The notes beneath the pieces were generated by a model, which was not told the origin of the DNA, did no database searches, and worked only from the letters and a program-made list of their open reading frames with translations. A DNA stretch of 64,000 nt from Pseudomonas guangdongensis. Lineage in GTDB: Bacteria > Pseudomonadota > Gammaproteobacteria > Pseudomonadales > Pseudomonadaceae. Made by a program: the position numbers and the translations under genes. The stretch lies in assembly GCF_900105885.1 (NCBI RefSeq), contig NZ_LT629780.1:1-64000 (forward strand). The letters are read 5' to 3'. Below, piece after piece: positions 9,967 through 18,588 of this stretch (its first letter is position 1; each line of letters begins with the position of its first letter).

Positions 9967-11742
9967 TTATTCGGCCTTGGGTTGCTCGCGCAGGCGAATG
10001 TTCAGCTCGCGCAGCTGCTTGGCGTCGACAACGCCCGGCGCCTGGGTCATCACGCAGGCGGCGCTCTGGGTTTTCGGGAAGGCGATCACTTCGCGGATCG
10101 AGCTGGCGCCGGTCATCAGCATCACCAGACGGTCCAGGCCGAAGGCCAGGCCACCGTGCGGCGGCGCACCGAACTTCAGGGCGTCGAGCAGGAAGCCGAA
10201 CTTCTCCTGCTGCTCTTCCTCGCTGATGCCGAGCACGCGGAACACCGCCTGCTGCATTTCCTTGCTGTGGATGCGGATCGAACCGCCGCCCAGCTCGGTG
10301 CCGTTGAGCACCATGTCGTAGGCGCGCGACAGCGCGGCGGCCGGGTTGGCCTCCAGCTCCTCCGGGCTGCACTTGGGCGCGGTGAACGGGTGGTGCATGG
10401 CGGTCAGGCTGCCGTCGTCGTTTTCCTCGAACATCGGGAAGTCGACCACCCACAGCGGGGCCCATTCGCAGGTCAGCAGGTTGAGGTCGTGACCGAGCTT
10501 GACGCGCAGGGCGCCGAGCGCCTCGGAAACGATCTTGGCCTTGTCGGCGCCGAAGAACACGATGTCGCCATCGACCGCACCGACGCGATCGAGGATCACG
10601 TTGATGTTGTCCAGCGGGATGTTCTTGACGATCGGCGACTGCAGGCCCTCGACGCCGGCGGCACGCTCATTGACCTTGATGTAGGCCAGGCCCTTGGCAC
10701 CATAGATGCCGACGAACTTGGTGTAGTCGTCGATCTGCTTGCGCGGCATGCTCGCGCCGCCCGGTACGCGCAGGGCGGTGACGCGGCACTTGGGATCGTT
10801 GGCCGGGCCGGCGAACACCTTGAACTCGACGTCCTTGAGCTGGTCCTCGACGTCGACCAGCTCCAGCGGGATGCGCAGGTCAGGCTTGTCCGAGCCGTAG
10901 CGGCGCATGGCCTCGGCCAGGGTCATGTGCGGAAGCGTACCGAACTCGACGTCCAGCACTTCCTTGAACAGGTTGCGCACCATGGTCTCGGTCAGGCCCA
11001 TGATGTCGGCTTCGTCGAGGAAGCTGGTCTCGAGGTCGATCTGGGTGAATTCCGGCTGGCGGTCGGCGCGCAGGTCCTCGTCGCGGAAGCACTTGGCGAT
11101 CTGGTAGTAGCGGTCGAAGCCGGCGACCATCAACAGCTGCTTGAACAGCTGCGGCGACTGCGGCAGGGCGAAGAAGCTGCCGGCGTGGGTGCGGCTCGGC
11201 ACCAGGTAGTCGCGCGCGCCTTCCGGGGTGGCGCGGGTGAGGATCGGCGTCTCGACGTCGAGGAAGCCGTTGTCGTCCAGGTAACGGCGGATGCTGCTGG
11301 TGATGCGCGAGCGCAGCTTGAGCTTCTCGGCCATCTCCGGGCGGCGCAGGTCGATGAAGCGGTAGCGCAGGCGGGTTTCCTCGCCGACGTCGGTGTACTC
11401 GTTGAGCGGGAACGGCGGGGTCTCGGCCTCGTTGAGCACTTCCAGCTCGTAGCCGAGCACCTCGATGGCGCCGCTGGCCATGTTGGCGTTGCGCGCGCCT
11501 TCGGGGCGCAGGCGCACCTTGCCGACGATCTTCACCACGTACTCGCTGCGCACGCGGTCGGCCTTGGCGAAGGTCTCGGCGCGATCCGGATCGAACACCA
11601 CCTGGGCCAGACCTTCACGGTCGCGGATGTCGAGGAAGATCACCCCGCCGTGGTCGCGACGGCGATGGACCCAGCCGCACAGGGTGACTTCCTGGCCGTC
11701 CAGGCTTTCGTTGAGTTGGCCGCAATAGTGGCTGCGCATCAT
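9967..11742 (-). CDS. aspS: Aspartyl-tRNA synthetase, non-discriminating type
   Basis: Class II synthetase, 591 residues: an N-terminal OB anticodon-binding domain ([12 protein letters not shown]), motif 2 ([18 protein letters not shown]), a bacterial GAD insertion domain, and motif 3 ([12 protein letters not shown]). His31 and Gly82, described in P. aeruginosa as the residues allowing charging of both tRNA-Asp and tRNA-Asn, are both present, so a non-discriminating enzyme working with GatCAB is expected. Tandem ATGs occur at 11742 and 11739; I took the first, which gives the usual MMRSHYCG start. A longer ATG-initiated frame from 11928 would include the promoter. Confidence 0.96.
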   Translation of the reverse strand: MMRSHYCGQLNESLDGQEVTLCGWVHRRRDHGGVIFLDIRDREGLAQVVFDPDRAETFAKADRVRSEYVVKIVGKVRLRPEGARNANMASGAIEVLGYELEVLNEAETPPFPLNEYTDVGEETRLRYRFIDLRRPEMAEKLKLRSRITSSIRRYLDDNGFLDVETPILTRATPEGARDYLVPSRTHAGSFFALPQSPQLFKQLLMVAGFDRYYQIAKCFRDEDLRADRQPEFTQIDLETSFLDEADIMGLTETMVRNLFKEVLDVEFGTLPHMTLAEAMRRYGSDKPDLRIPLELVDVEDQLKDVEFKVFAGPANDPKCRVTALRVPGGASMPRKQIDDYTKFVGIYGAKGLAYIKVNERAAGVEGLQSPIVKNIPLDNINVILDRVGAVDGDIVFFGADKAKIVSEALGALRVKLGHDLNLLTCEWAPLWVVDFPMFEENDDGSLTAMHHPFTAPKCSPEELEANPAAALSRAYDMVLNGTELGGGSIRIHSKEMQQAVFRVLGISEEEQQEKFGFLLDALKFGAPPHGGLAFGLDRLVMLMTGASSIREVIAFPKTQSAACVMTQAPGVVDAKQLRELNIRLREQPKAE

Positions 11743-11880
11743 GGTCGGTTCGCTTCTCAAGAGTCGGTCGTGGGTTGCGCGGGGCGGGCTGCGTGCTCGT
11801 TGCCCGAGCGCTGCCGCCACGGCCGCCGCCGCGCCACAGGCGGGTGCGCGACGACAGTCCGTGCATCGTAAAGGGCGGCG

Positions 11881-11886
11881 ATTATA
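11881..11886 (-). promoter_or_regulatory. -10 element for aspS
   Basis: A perfect TATAAT on the minus strand lies 138 bp upstream of the aspS ATG. The hexamer 17 bp further upstream (TGCGCC) is a poor -35. The 286-bp divergent gap to the Dps-like gene holds no other gene; a weak TAGGCT at 11974-11979 could be a -10 for that gene. Confidence 0.5.
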
Positions 11887-12028
11887 GCCTGAAAAATCCG
11901 CCCGGCGCAGCGTGGCCCCGGGCGCCACGGCGACCGCGCGCCGGCCACCATCGTCGTCCCCGGGCGCCTGGCGCTCATGTTAGGCTCTGGGTCATCGAGG
12001 TCAGACTGCACAGCAAAAGGAGAACCCC

Positions 12029-12499
12029 ATGCAGATCGATATCGGCATCACCGAACAGGACCGCGCCGCCATCGCCGAAGGCCTGTCGCGCCTGCTGGCC
12101 GACACCTACACCCTGTACCTGAAGACCCACAACTTCCACTGGAACGTCACCGGGCCGATGTTCAACACCCTGCACCTGATGTTCGAGGCGCAGTACAACG
12201 AGCTGGCCCTGGCGGTCGACCTGATCGCCGAGCGCATCCGCGCCCTGGGCTTCCCGGCGCCGGGCACCTACGCCGCCTACGCGCGCCTGTCCTCGATCAA
12301 GGAAGAGGAAGGCGTGCCCAGCGCCCAGGAGATGATCACGCTGCTGGTTCAGGGGCAGGAAGCGGTGGTGCGCACCGCACGCGGCATCTTCCCGCTGGTC
12401 GACAAGGTCAGCGACGAGCCGACCGCCGACCTGCTGACCCAGCGCATGCAGGTCCACGAGAAGACCGCCTGGATGCTGCGCAGCCTGCTGGAAGGCTGA
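12029..12499 (+). CDS. Dps-like DNA-starvation/ferritin protein
   Basis: Ferritin-like protein of the Dps family that stores iron and uses peroxide at a ferroxidase site formed between subunits. The 156 residues show the Dps signature [18 protein letters not shown] (about 30-47) followed by [18 protein letters not shown], giving the His/His and acidic ligands of the intersubunit site. The N terminus is short and has no obvious basic DNA-binding tail, so DNA binding is uncertain. AAAAGGAGA sits 6 nt before the ATG. It stands alone between aspS (divergent) and the cold-shock-domain gene. Confidence 0.9.
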   Translation: MQIDIGITEQDRAAIAEGLSRLLADTYTLYLKTHNFHWNVTGPMFNTLHLMFEAQYNELALAVDLIAERIRALGFPAPGTYAAYARLSSIKEEEGVPSAQEMITLLVQGQEAVVRTARGIFPLVDKVSDEPTADLLTQRMQVHEKTAWMLRSLLEG

Positions 12500-12569
12500 T
12501 CCCCGCGGGCCGGCACCTGCACTGCCGGCCCCGCCCGCCTCGCTCGCCATTTTCTGCAACAGCGCGCAA

Positions 12570-12599
12570 TTGAGACACCGCCCTCTTTACGGTTAAATA
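12570..12599 (+). promoter_or_regulatory. Sigma-70 promoter for the cold-shock-domain gene
   Basis: TTGAGA (12570-12575), 17-bp spacer, TTAAAT (12593-12598). It would start transcription near 12606, giving a leader of about 140-150 nt before the downstream gene, similar in length to cspA-type leaders. Confidence 0.6.
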
Positions 12600-12748
12600 C
12601 CGCCCGCGTCGTCGCCCCGCCTTCCGCCTGCATACCGCCGGGTGCGACCCGCCGTCCGGCTCGATCCGTACGCCATGGCGTATCCCCTGCTTGCCCCCTT
12701 CGCCTGCCGTCATGCCCGGACGCTATCCGTGTCTTTTTTGTCATCAAG

Positions 12749-13417
12749 GTGAGTTCATTGAGCATTCTCAAACCCCTTCATCTGCTCGGCGGTGCGGCTG
12801 CCCTGCTGCTGTCCTTCGTCCCCAGCCTGCGCGGCGAGGCGCTGCCCTGGCTGCAGCAGCCGGCGGCCCTGCACCTGGCCTTCATCGGCGTGGCCAACCT
12901 GCTGGTCGCCCCCTTCGCCGCCACCCGGCGCGCGCGCCTGCAGCCCTGGGCCAGCGCCCTGCTGATCCTCGCCGCGCTGATCCAGGCCGCCAGCCTGCTG
13001 CTGCCGCTGGAGCAGGTGGCCGGCCTGCCGGCGGTGCTGGCCAGCCTCGGCGCCCTGGCGCTGGCCAGCCTGCTGCAACTGCTGCCCAGCCTGCCCCTTG
13101 AGCCCGCCGCCCAGAGCCAGCCGCAGCCGGCGCCGCGCGCCGCGCACAAGCCGGTCGCCAGCCCCCGGCCGGCCGCGCCGCGCGCCGCCGGCAACGCCGT
13201 GCGGGAAACCGGCACGGTGAAGTGGTTCAACACCTCGAAGGGCTTCGGCTTCATCTCCCGCGACGACGGCGAAGACATCTTCGTCCACTTCCGCGCCATC
13301 CGCGGCGAGGGGCATCGCGTACTGGTCGAGGGGCAGCGGGTGGAGTTCAGCGTGGTGATGCGCGACAAGGGGCTGCAGGCCGAGGACGTCACCGACGAGA
13401 ATCCCGACTGGCGCTGA
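12749..13417 (+). CDS. Membrane protein with C-terminal cold-shock domain
   Basis: Two-part protein of 222 residues. Residues 1-115 form about four hydrophobic helices (for example 38-57, 68-86 and 92-114), then comes a Pro/Ala linker (about 117-150), then a complete cold-shock domain (about 152-222) with RNP1 KGFGFI and RNP2 DIFVHF, so an RNA/ssDNA-binding domain anchored at the inner membrane is predicted. The start is uncertain: GTG at 12749 or TTG at 12758. The TTG has the better spacing from AAGGTGA, and the choice changes only three residues. A strong bidirectional terminator follows. Its precise role is unknown to me. Confidence 0.85.
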   Translation: MSSLSILKPLHLLGGAAALLLSFVPSLRGEALPWLQQPAALHLAFIGVANLLVAPFAATRRARLQPWASALLILAALIQAASLLLPLEQVAGLPAVLASLGALALASLLQLLPSLPLEPAAQSQPQPAPRAAHKPVASPRPAAPRAAGNAVRETGTVKWFNTSKGFGFISRDDGEDIFVHFRAIRGEGHRVLVEGQRVEFSVVMRDKGLQAEDVTDENPDWR

Positions 13418-13427
13418 AGCCGGCCCG

Positions 13428-13465
13428 GAAACGACGACCCCGCCATCCGGCGGGGTCGTCGTTTC
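13428..13465. terminator. Bidirectional terminator between csd gene and slyX
   Basis: A perfect 17-bp inverted repeat with a 4-nt loop (arms 13428-13444 and 13449-13465), ending in GTTTC on the plus strand and also GTTTC on the minus strand. It lies between convergent genes and probably stops both transcripts. Confidence 0.85.
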
Positions 13466-13475
13466 TGCGCAAGGC

Positions 13476-13682
13476 TCAGTAGTGCGGCGGCGGCGCCTCG
13501 TCGTCGGCGTTGCCGACCTGCTCGACCAGTTCGGCCTGCCGCGAGGCCAGCACCTCGATCTGCCGCTGCAGACGCTCGATCAGCCGGCTCTGCACCAGCA
13601 GCTCGTCGCTCAGCTGTTGCAGGGCATCGTCCTGAAAGGCCAGGCGGGTTTCCAGTTCGGTGACGCGCAGTTCCAGGCTCAT
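13476..13682 (-). CDS. slyX: SlyX family protein
   Basis: 68-residue, almost entirely coiled-coil protein (MSLELRVTELETRLAFQD, then QSRLIERLQRQIEVL) ending in the family-typical PPPHY. Molecular function is not established in the family. Its ATG overlaps the HIT-gene stop (ATGA), so it is translationally coupled to that gene. A longer in-frame reading upstream runs through the HIT gene and is rejected. Confidence 0.9.
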   Translation of the reverse strand: MSLELRVTELETRLAFQDDALQQLSDELLVQSRLIERLQRQIEVLASRQAELVEQVGNADDEAPPPHY

Positions 13683-14113
13683 ACCGGCTCCGCCGCGAAA
13701 CGGAAGTCCTCGGAGGTCAGCACCAGCCGCAGCTTGGCGCGCAGTTCGCTGAGCAGATCCTCGGTGTAGGGCTGCGCCGGATGCCGGCCCCATACCGGCG
13801 CAGGCCAGGAGGCATCGTTGCGGCGCCGCGCGACCACATGCATGTGCAGCTGGGCGACCACGTTGCCGAGGGTGGCGATGTTCATCTTGTCGGCCTTGAA
13901 GGTGTCCTTGATGACTTCGGCCAGCAGGCTGGTCTCGCGCAGCAGCGAGCGCTGGTCGGCCGCGTCGAGCTGGAACAGCTCGCTGACCTCCTCGCGGCGC
14001 GGCACCAGGATGAACCAGGGATAGTTGGCGTCGTTCATCAGCAACAGCCGGCACAGCGGGAAATCGCCGATGTGCAGGGTGTCCTGGGCAAGACGGGGAT
14101 CGAGGACGAACAT
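13679..14113 (-). CDS. HIT domain protein
   Basis: Histidine-triad nucleotide-binding protein of 144 residues (MFVLDPRLAQDTLHIGDF). The active-site strand reads QLHMHVVAR: the second and third histidines of the triad are present while the first is Gln. Similar substitutions occur in some HIT subfamilies, so activity is not excluded. I chose the ATG at 14113 (AAGGAG 8 nt upstream) rather than the in-frame ATG at 14146. The substrate is unknown, probably a nucleotide conjugate. It forms a two-gene unit with slyX. Confidence 0.88.
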   Translation of the reverse strand: MFVLDPRLAQDTLHIGDFPLCRLLLMNDANYPWFILVPRREEVSELFQLDAADQRSLLRETSLLAEVIKDTFKADKMNIATLGNVVAQLHMHVVARRRNDASWPAPVWGRHPAQPYTEDLLSELRAKLRLVLTSEDFRFAAEPV

Positions 14114-14175
14114 GGCGGCAGCTCCTTCGACAAAGACAGTGGGCATCCGGTTACCCGGAGCTTGGTACAGGTCGC

Positions 14176-15675
14176 TCAGTTTGCCACAGCCTGACGCCCG
14201 ACTGGCCGACGGGCGGCGCGCGGCAGCCAGACCTCGACCGCCAGACCGCCCAGCGGCGAGTCGTCCAGGCGGATCTCGCCGCCGTGCAGCTCGACGATGC
14301 GCTGCACGATGGACAGCCCCAGCCCGGCACCCGGCCCGCCGCCCTGGCGGTAGAAGCGGCGGAACAGCGGCTCGCGCTGCTCGACCGGCACCCCCGGGCC
14401 GCTGTCGGCCACCGTCAGGCCGACGCGCTGCGCCTCGGCCTGCAGGCGGACGCGGATGCAGCCGCCCGCCGGGGTGTACTGCACGGCGTTGCCCACCAGG
14501 TTCTGCAACAGCGTGCCGAGGCTCGGCGCGTCGGCCTGCAGGCGGTAGTCCGCGCCCTCGTCGACCTCCAGGCTCAGCTCCTGGCCGCGCGCCAGCGCCA
14601 GCGGAATCAGCTCGGCCAGCTCGCCGCGCAGCCAGGGCAGCAGGTCCAGCTCGCCCGGCGCGCCCAGCCCGCCCTCGGGCTCCAGACGCGCTAGGGTGAG
14701 CAGCTGGGTGACCACCCGCGTGGCCCGCTCAACCCCACCGACCAGTTGGCGCAGCGCCGCCTCGCGGTCGGCGGGATCGGGCGCTTCCAGGGCGTTCTCG
14801 GCGTGGATGCGCAGCACCGCCAGCGGCGTGCGCAGCTCATGGGCGGCGTCGGCGAGGAAGCGTCGTTCGCGCTCCAGCAACTGGGTGACCTGCAGCAGCA
14901 AGCGATTGAGTGCGGCGACCATCGGCTCCAGCTCCTGGGGCAGCGGCGCCAGGGTCAGCGGCGCGAGATTCTCCGCATCGCGTGCCTTGATCGACTGCGC
15001 CATGCGCCGCAACGGGCGCAAGCCCAGGCCGATCGCCGACCAGACCAGCAGGGCCAGCAGCGGCAGGCCGATCAGATCGGGCAGCAGGCTGCGCAGGGTG
15101 ATCTTGCCGACCAGCTCGCCGCGCACGTCCTCGCGCTCGGCGACCAGCACCCAGAGGTCGTCGTGGCGGTCGTGGAGCATGAACAGCCGCCAGTGGCGAC
15201 CCTCCAGCGGCGCCGTGTGATAGCCGGCCAGGTAAGGACCGAGGGCAGCCAGCGACTCGCCCTCGGCGTGGGCGTGGCCCTGCTCGCCGCGGTGGAAATC
15301 CAGCACCAGCTGGGCGAGCACCCCGACCGGCGCGCTGGCCGATTTCAGCAGGCTGCGTCCCTGGGCATCGAACACCACGAAACCCAACTTGCTCTCGTAC
15401 TTGTGGCCCAGCGGCCGGCCTTCGTCCGGCGCCGCGTACTGCACCGCCAGGGCGTCGTCGAGCGACTGCTGCAGCGCCTGGAGCGCGGGCGCCGGCATGT
15501 CGCCGCCGACCATCCCGGCCAGCAGCCGCGCGGTCTGCGCCAGCTGGGCATCAAACAGTTCCTCGATCTCGTGCTGGGCATCGCGGTAGCTGAGCCAGGA
15601 GATCACCGTCAGCGCCAGGCACAGCACGCCGAGCACCAGCGCCAGGGTGCGCGCGCGGATCGAGCGCAGCCTCAT
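14176..15675 (-). CDS. Two-component sensor histidine kinase (QseC/PmrB-like)
   Basis: Inner-membrane sensor kinase, 499 residues. It has a transmembrane helix at about 9-29, a large periplasmic domain (about 30-190) containing HKYESKLGFVVFDAQGR, a second helix at about 198-218, HAMP, a HisKA domain with the phosphoacceptor His279 (AAHELRTPL), and HATPase_c with the N-box (NLVGNAVQYTPAG) and G-box (GAGLGLSIVQRI). Domain order and the partner regulator resemble QseC/PmrB. The ATG overlaps the regulator stop by 4 nt. The signal is unknown. The pair lies directly downstream of the five-gene operon, whose promoter region carries a matching box. Confidence 0.9.
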   Translation of the reverse strand: MRLRSIRARTLALVLGVLCLALTVISWLSYRDAQHEIEELFDAQLAQTARLLAGMVGGDMPAPALQALQQSLDDALAVQYAAPDEGRPLGHKYESKLGFVVFDAQGRSLLKSASAPVGVLAQLVLDFHRGEQGHAHAEGESLAALGPYLAGYHTAPLEGRHWRLFMLHDRHDDLWVLVAEREDVRGELVGKITLRSLLPDLIGLPLLALLVWSAIGLGLRPLRRMAQSIKARDAENLAPLTLAPLPQELEPMVAALNRLLLQVTQLLERERRFLADAAHELRTPLAVLRIHAENALEAPDPADREAALRQLVGGVERATRVVTQLLTLARLEPEGGLGAPGELDLLPWLRGELAELIPLALARGQELSLEVDEGADYRLQADAPSLGTLLQNLVGNAVQYTPAGGCIRVRLQAEAQRVGLTVADSGPGVPVEQREPLFRRFYRQGGGPGAGLGLSIVQRIVELHGGEIRLDDSPLGGLAVEVWLPRAARRPVGRQAVAN

Positions 15676-16331
15676 GCCTTGTCCACCAGGTAGCCGACCC
15701 CGCGCACGGTGCGGATCAGCTCGGGAAACAGCTTCTTGCGCAGGTGATGCACATGGACTTCGAGGGCGTTGCTCTCCACCTCCTCGTCCCAGCCGTAGAG
15801 CACCTGCTGCAGCCGGTCGCGGGTCAGCACACGTCCGGGCTGGGCGAGCAGCTCGTGGAGCAGCAGGAACTCCTTGCGCGCCAGGTTGACCGGCGCGCCG
15901 CGGAAGGTCACCTGCTGGCTTTCCGGCTCCAGGCGGATGCCGCGGTACTCCAGCGCCGGCTGCGCGCGGCCGAAGCTGCGCCGCAGCAGGGCGCGCAGGC
16001 GCGCCTTGAGCTCGGCGACGTCGAAGGGCTTGACCAGGTAGTCATCGGCGCCGGCGTCCAGCCCGGCGATGCGGTCGGCGGTGGCGTCGCGGGCGGTGAG
16101 CACCAGCACCGGCAGCGGGTTGTCGGCGCGGCGCAGGCGGCGCAGCACCTCCAGACCGTCCATGCGCGGCAGACCGAGGTCCAGCACGCACAGGTCGAAA
16201 CTCTCGTGGCTCAGCGCATGCAGCGCGCTGGCGCCGTCCTGCAGCCAGTCCACCGTGTAGCCCTCGGGCTTGAGCGCGGTGCGAATGCCCTCGCCCAGCG
16301 CCGGATCGTCCTCCACCAGGAGAATCCGCAT
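15672..16331 (-). CDS. OmpR-family response regulator (QseB/PmrA-like)
   Basis: 219-residue regulator with a receiver domain (acidic pocket E7/D8/D9, phosphoacceptor D51 in VLDLGLPRMDG, Lys in DDYLVKPFD) and a C-terminal winged helix (LTRDRLQQVLYGWDEEVESN; HLRKKLF). The pattern VLYGWDEEVESNALEVHVH is typical of the QseB/PmrA/TctD branch. I chose the ATG at 16331 over the upstream GTG at 16337 because AGGAGG then lies 5 nt away. It is co-translated with the kinase. Its predicted DNA target is TTAA repeats with an 11-bp period, and one such site lies upstream of the operon at 20773-20789. Confidence 0.92.
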   Translation of the reverse strand: MRILLVEDDPALGEGIRTALKPEGYTVDWLQDGASALHALSHESFDLCVLDLGLPRMDGLEVLRRLRRADNPLPVLVLTARDATADRIAGLDAGADDYLVKPFDVAELKARLRALLRRSFGRAQPALEYRGIRLEPESQQVTFRGAPVNLARKEFLLLHELLAQPGRVLTRDRLQQVLYGWDEEVESNALEVHVHHLRKKLFPELIRTVRGVGYLVDKA

Positions 16332-16357
16332 CCCCACCTCCTCTCGTCACGCCGATG

Positions 16358-16404
16358 AAAAAAACGCCGGGCGGCGGCGACTCCCCAGCGCCACCACCCG
16401 GCGT
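16358..16404 (-). terminator. Terminator of the five-gene operon
   Basis: On the minus strand ACGCCGGG...CCCGGCGT forms the stem of a long hairpin followed by seven T. It separates the TPR gene from the two-component genes, which must then be transcribed from their own promoter or by readthrough. Confidence 0.8.
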
Positions 16405-16439
16405 CAAGATACCTCAACCGTGCCCGCGCGCCGGCGGTT

Positions 16440-17096
16440 TCAGCGGCGCGCGGCGCGCACCTGATCGAGCAGCGCCTCGGCCTCGCGGCGGCGCCCGGCG
16501 TCGGCCAGCTCGCGGCCCGGACGCGGCGGCGCGGCCAGCGCCTTCTGCAGGGCCTGCTCGGCCTCGGCGTAGCGTTTCTCGCGCCAGAGGAAATCGCCAT
16601 AGAAGTAGTTGGGGTCGATGCCGGCGGGATTGAGCGCCAGCGCCTGCTGGAGCAGCCGCTCGGCCTCGGCGTCGTCGCCGAAACCCAGCGGCCAGCCCGG
16701 CACTTGGTAGTAGAGCGAACCGAGGCTGGTGTAGGCGGAGCCGTCGAGGACCTGGGGATCGAGGGCGATGGCCTGCTCGAACAGGCCGCGCGCCTGCTTG
16801 ACCAGCTCCAGCGCGCCCAGTCCGCCCTTGGCGCCGGCCCAGGTGCTGAGGACGATGCCGCGCCAGACCAGCAGCTCGGCGGCCTGCGGCTCGGCCTTGA
16901 CGGCCGCCTCCGCCTCGCCGGCCAGGCTGGCGAAGGCCGCCTCGCGCTGGGGTTCGGGCAGCTGGTAGTTGATCTGTGCCCAGCGCCCCTGCAGGTGTTG
17001 CAGGCGCTGCGCGCCGGCATCGGTCAGGGCGAAGCTCGGCAGGCTGGCCAGCAAGGCGGCGCCACACAGCAGGCGGCGCAGAACGGTGGTGTTCAT
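16440..17096 (-). CDS. Periplasmic TPR-repeat protein
   Basis: 218 residues: a signal peptide (MNTTVLRRLLCGAALLASLPS, cut near SFA-LT) followed by tetratricopeptide-like repeats (ARGLFEQAIALDPQVLDGSA; AERLLQQALALNPAGIDPN; YAEAEQALQKALAAPPRPG) and an aromatic stretch (YYQVPGWPLGFGD). It is predicted to be periplasmic and protein-binding; no enzymatic motif is visible. It starts 23 bp after the SDR stop, is last in the operon and is followed by the terminator. Possible roles are an export or assembly partner for the product of the operon, which is inference only. Confidence 0.8.
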   Translation of the reverse strand: MNTTVLRRLLCGAALLASLPSFALTDAGAQRLQHLQGRWAQINYQLPEPQREAAFASLAGEAEAAVKAEPQAAELLVWRGIVLSTWAGAKGGLGALELVKQARGLFEQAIALDPQVLDGSAYTSLGSLYYQVPGWPLGFGDDAEAERLLQQALALNPAGIDPNYFYGDFLWREKRYAEAEQALQKALAAPPRPGRELADAGRRREAEALLDQVRAARR

Positions 17097-17119
17097 CGGT
17101 TGACTCCGTGGCGAAAGGT

Positions 17120-17911
17120 TCAGGACTTGCCGCGCGCGAAGCGCTGGATGATCGGCAGCTGCTTGCGCAGCGCCTGGTCCACCAGCCGCGGCAGCAACTG
17201 GTTGAGATAGACGAAGAATTTTTCCGGCCAGCCCAGGTACAGCTCCTCGCGCTCGCGGCGGATCGCGGCGATCAGCGCCTCGGCGACCCAGCCCGGATCG
17301 TCCATGCCGACCTTCAGCGCCGCGTTCATCGCCACCACGTGTTCGCCGTTCATGCCGGTGCGGGTGGCACGCGGGGCGATGTACAGCACCTTGATGCGCG
17401 TGTCGGCCAGCTCGCGGCGCAGCGCCTCGGAGAACCCGCGCAGGGCGAACTTGCTGGCGCAGTAGGCGGCGAAGCCCGGGTAGCCGATGGAGCCGAAGGT
17501 CGAGCCGAGATTGACCAGCAGGGCGCGCGGCTCCTGGCGCAGCAGCGGCAGCAGGCGCTGGGTGAGCTGCAGGGTGGCGGTGACGTTGAGTGCGACCAGC
17601 GCCGCCAGTGCCTCCTCGTCGTGCTGTTCGAGCAGGCTGAAATGGTTGATGCCGGCGGCGTTGATCAGCAGGTTGATCCCGCCGAAGCGCCGCGCCGCCT
17701 GCACCACCCGCTCGCGGCCCTCGCGGCTGGCGATGTCGGCGCAGACCGCCTCGGCCCGCTCGCCGCACTCCGCCAGCAGTGCCTCAAGGCGCGGCGCCTG
17801 GCGACCGACCAGCAGCACCCGCGCACCGCCGGTGCACAGCCGCAGGGCCAGCTCGCGGCCGATGCCGCCGGTAGCGCCGGTGAGCAGCACGCGACAGTCA
17901 GGCAGTTGCAT
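17120..17911 (-). CDS. Short-chain dehydrogenase/reductase (operon member)
   Basis: NAD(P)-dependent oxidoreductase of the classical SDR family, 263 residues. It has the Rossmann motif TGATGGIGRELA (about 11-22), the NAAG block (LINAAGINHF), the catalytic Ser in NLGSTFGSIG, and YCASK with catalytic Tyr and Lys (about 154-158). The C-terminal 60 residues include an amphipathic WPEKFFVYLNQLLPRLVDQA stretch, which could associate with membranes. The ATG at 17911 overlaps the end of the diiron gene by 14 nt, so the two are tightly coupled. The substrate is unknown; a reduced or oxidised acyl product of the operon is likely. Confidence 0.9.
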   Translation of the reverse strand: MQLPDCRVLLTGATGGIGRELALRLCTGGARVLLVGRQAPRLEALLAECGERAEAVCADIASREGRERVVQAARRFGGINLLINAAGINHFSLLEQHDEEALAALVALNVTATLQLTQRLLPLLRQEPRALLVNLGSTFGSIGYPGFAAYCASKFALRGFSEALRRELADTRIKVLYIAPRATRTGMNGEHVVAMNAALKVGMDDPGWVAEALIAAIRREREELYLGWPEKFFVYLNQLLPRLVDQALRKQLPIIQRFARGKS

Positions 17912-18578
17912 GGCGGCTCTCCTGCGCCGCGCCCAGCGGCAGGCTGCGGAACATGTCGCCATACAGGCGGTAGACCACCCGTGCGGTATGCACCACCGCG
18001 GCCTGATCGTCGGCATCCTCCAGGCGGTTCATCAGGCCCTTGAACAGCTCGATGTGCTCCAGGTCCAGGCTGCCGTGGGAGGTGAGGTAGCTGAAGGCCT
18101 GCGCCGGCAGATCGAGGCTGTCCCTGATCCGCCCGGCGGCCTGGGTGGCCAGGGCGATGCTGGTGCCCTCCAGCACGTTGACCATGCCGAAGAAGCTCAC
18201 CGGGTTGGCGCGGGCGATGCGGTCGTAGACGTAGCCGACCATCAGCTCGGTGGGCAGGTTGGGGGTGCCGTTGCGCACCGCCTCGGCATCGCCGCCGCAG
18301 GCGCGGATGTCGTTGAGGATCCACTCCTGATGGCCGTACTCCTCCTCGATGTACTCGGCGATGGCGCCGCGCAGCCATTCCAGGCGCTCGGGCAGTCGCG
18401 CCCCGCAGGCCATCAGCAGCGGCACGGTATGCTTGACGTGGTGGTAGGCCTGGGCGAGGAACGCCAGGTAGCTGTCCAGGCCGACCTCGCCGCGCAGCGC
18501 CCGGCCGATGATCGGGGCGGCGAGCAGGTAGTCGCGCTCGGCCTGGGTCTGTTCTTGCAGGGTTGCGTAGAAGTGCAT
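17898..18578 (-). CDS. Haem-oxygenase-like diiron (HDO) / TenA-like iron enzyme
   Basis: 226-residue all-helical protein of the TenA/haem-oxygenase-like superfamily. Candidate metal ligands follow the HDO pattern: E80-x2-H83 (EEEYGH), E137 (NVLEG), and H168-x3-D172-x2-H175 (HGSLDLEH). An earlier helix has QAYHHVKH (43-50), where other members carry further ligands. Known HDO enzymes use iron and O2 for desaturation, decarboxylation (UndA, fatty acid to 1-alkene), N-oxygenation or C-C cleavage. GGAG lies 6 nt before the ATG. It is 10 bp after the ligase gene and overlaps the SDR gene, so it probably acts on the ligase-activated or released acyl substrate. The reaction is unknown. Confidence 0.85.
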   Translation of the reverse strand: MHFYATLQEQTQAERDYLLAAPIIGRALRGEVGLDSYLAFLAQAYHHVKHTVPLLMACGARLPERLEWLRGAIAEYIEEEYGHQEWILNDIRACGGDAEAVRNGTPNLPTELMVGYVYDRIARANPVSFFGMVNVLEGTSIALATQAAGRIRDSLDLPAQAFSYLTSHGSLDLEHIELFKGLMNRLEDADDQAAVVHTARVVYRLYGDMFRSLPLGAAQESRHATA

Positions 18579-18588
18579 AGCGAACTCC

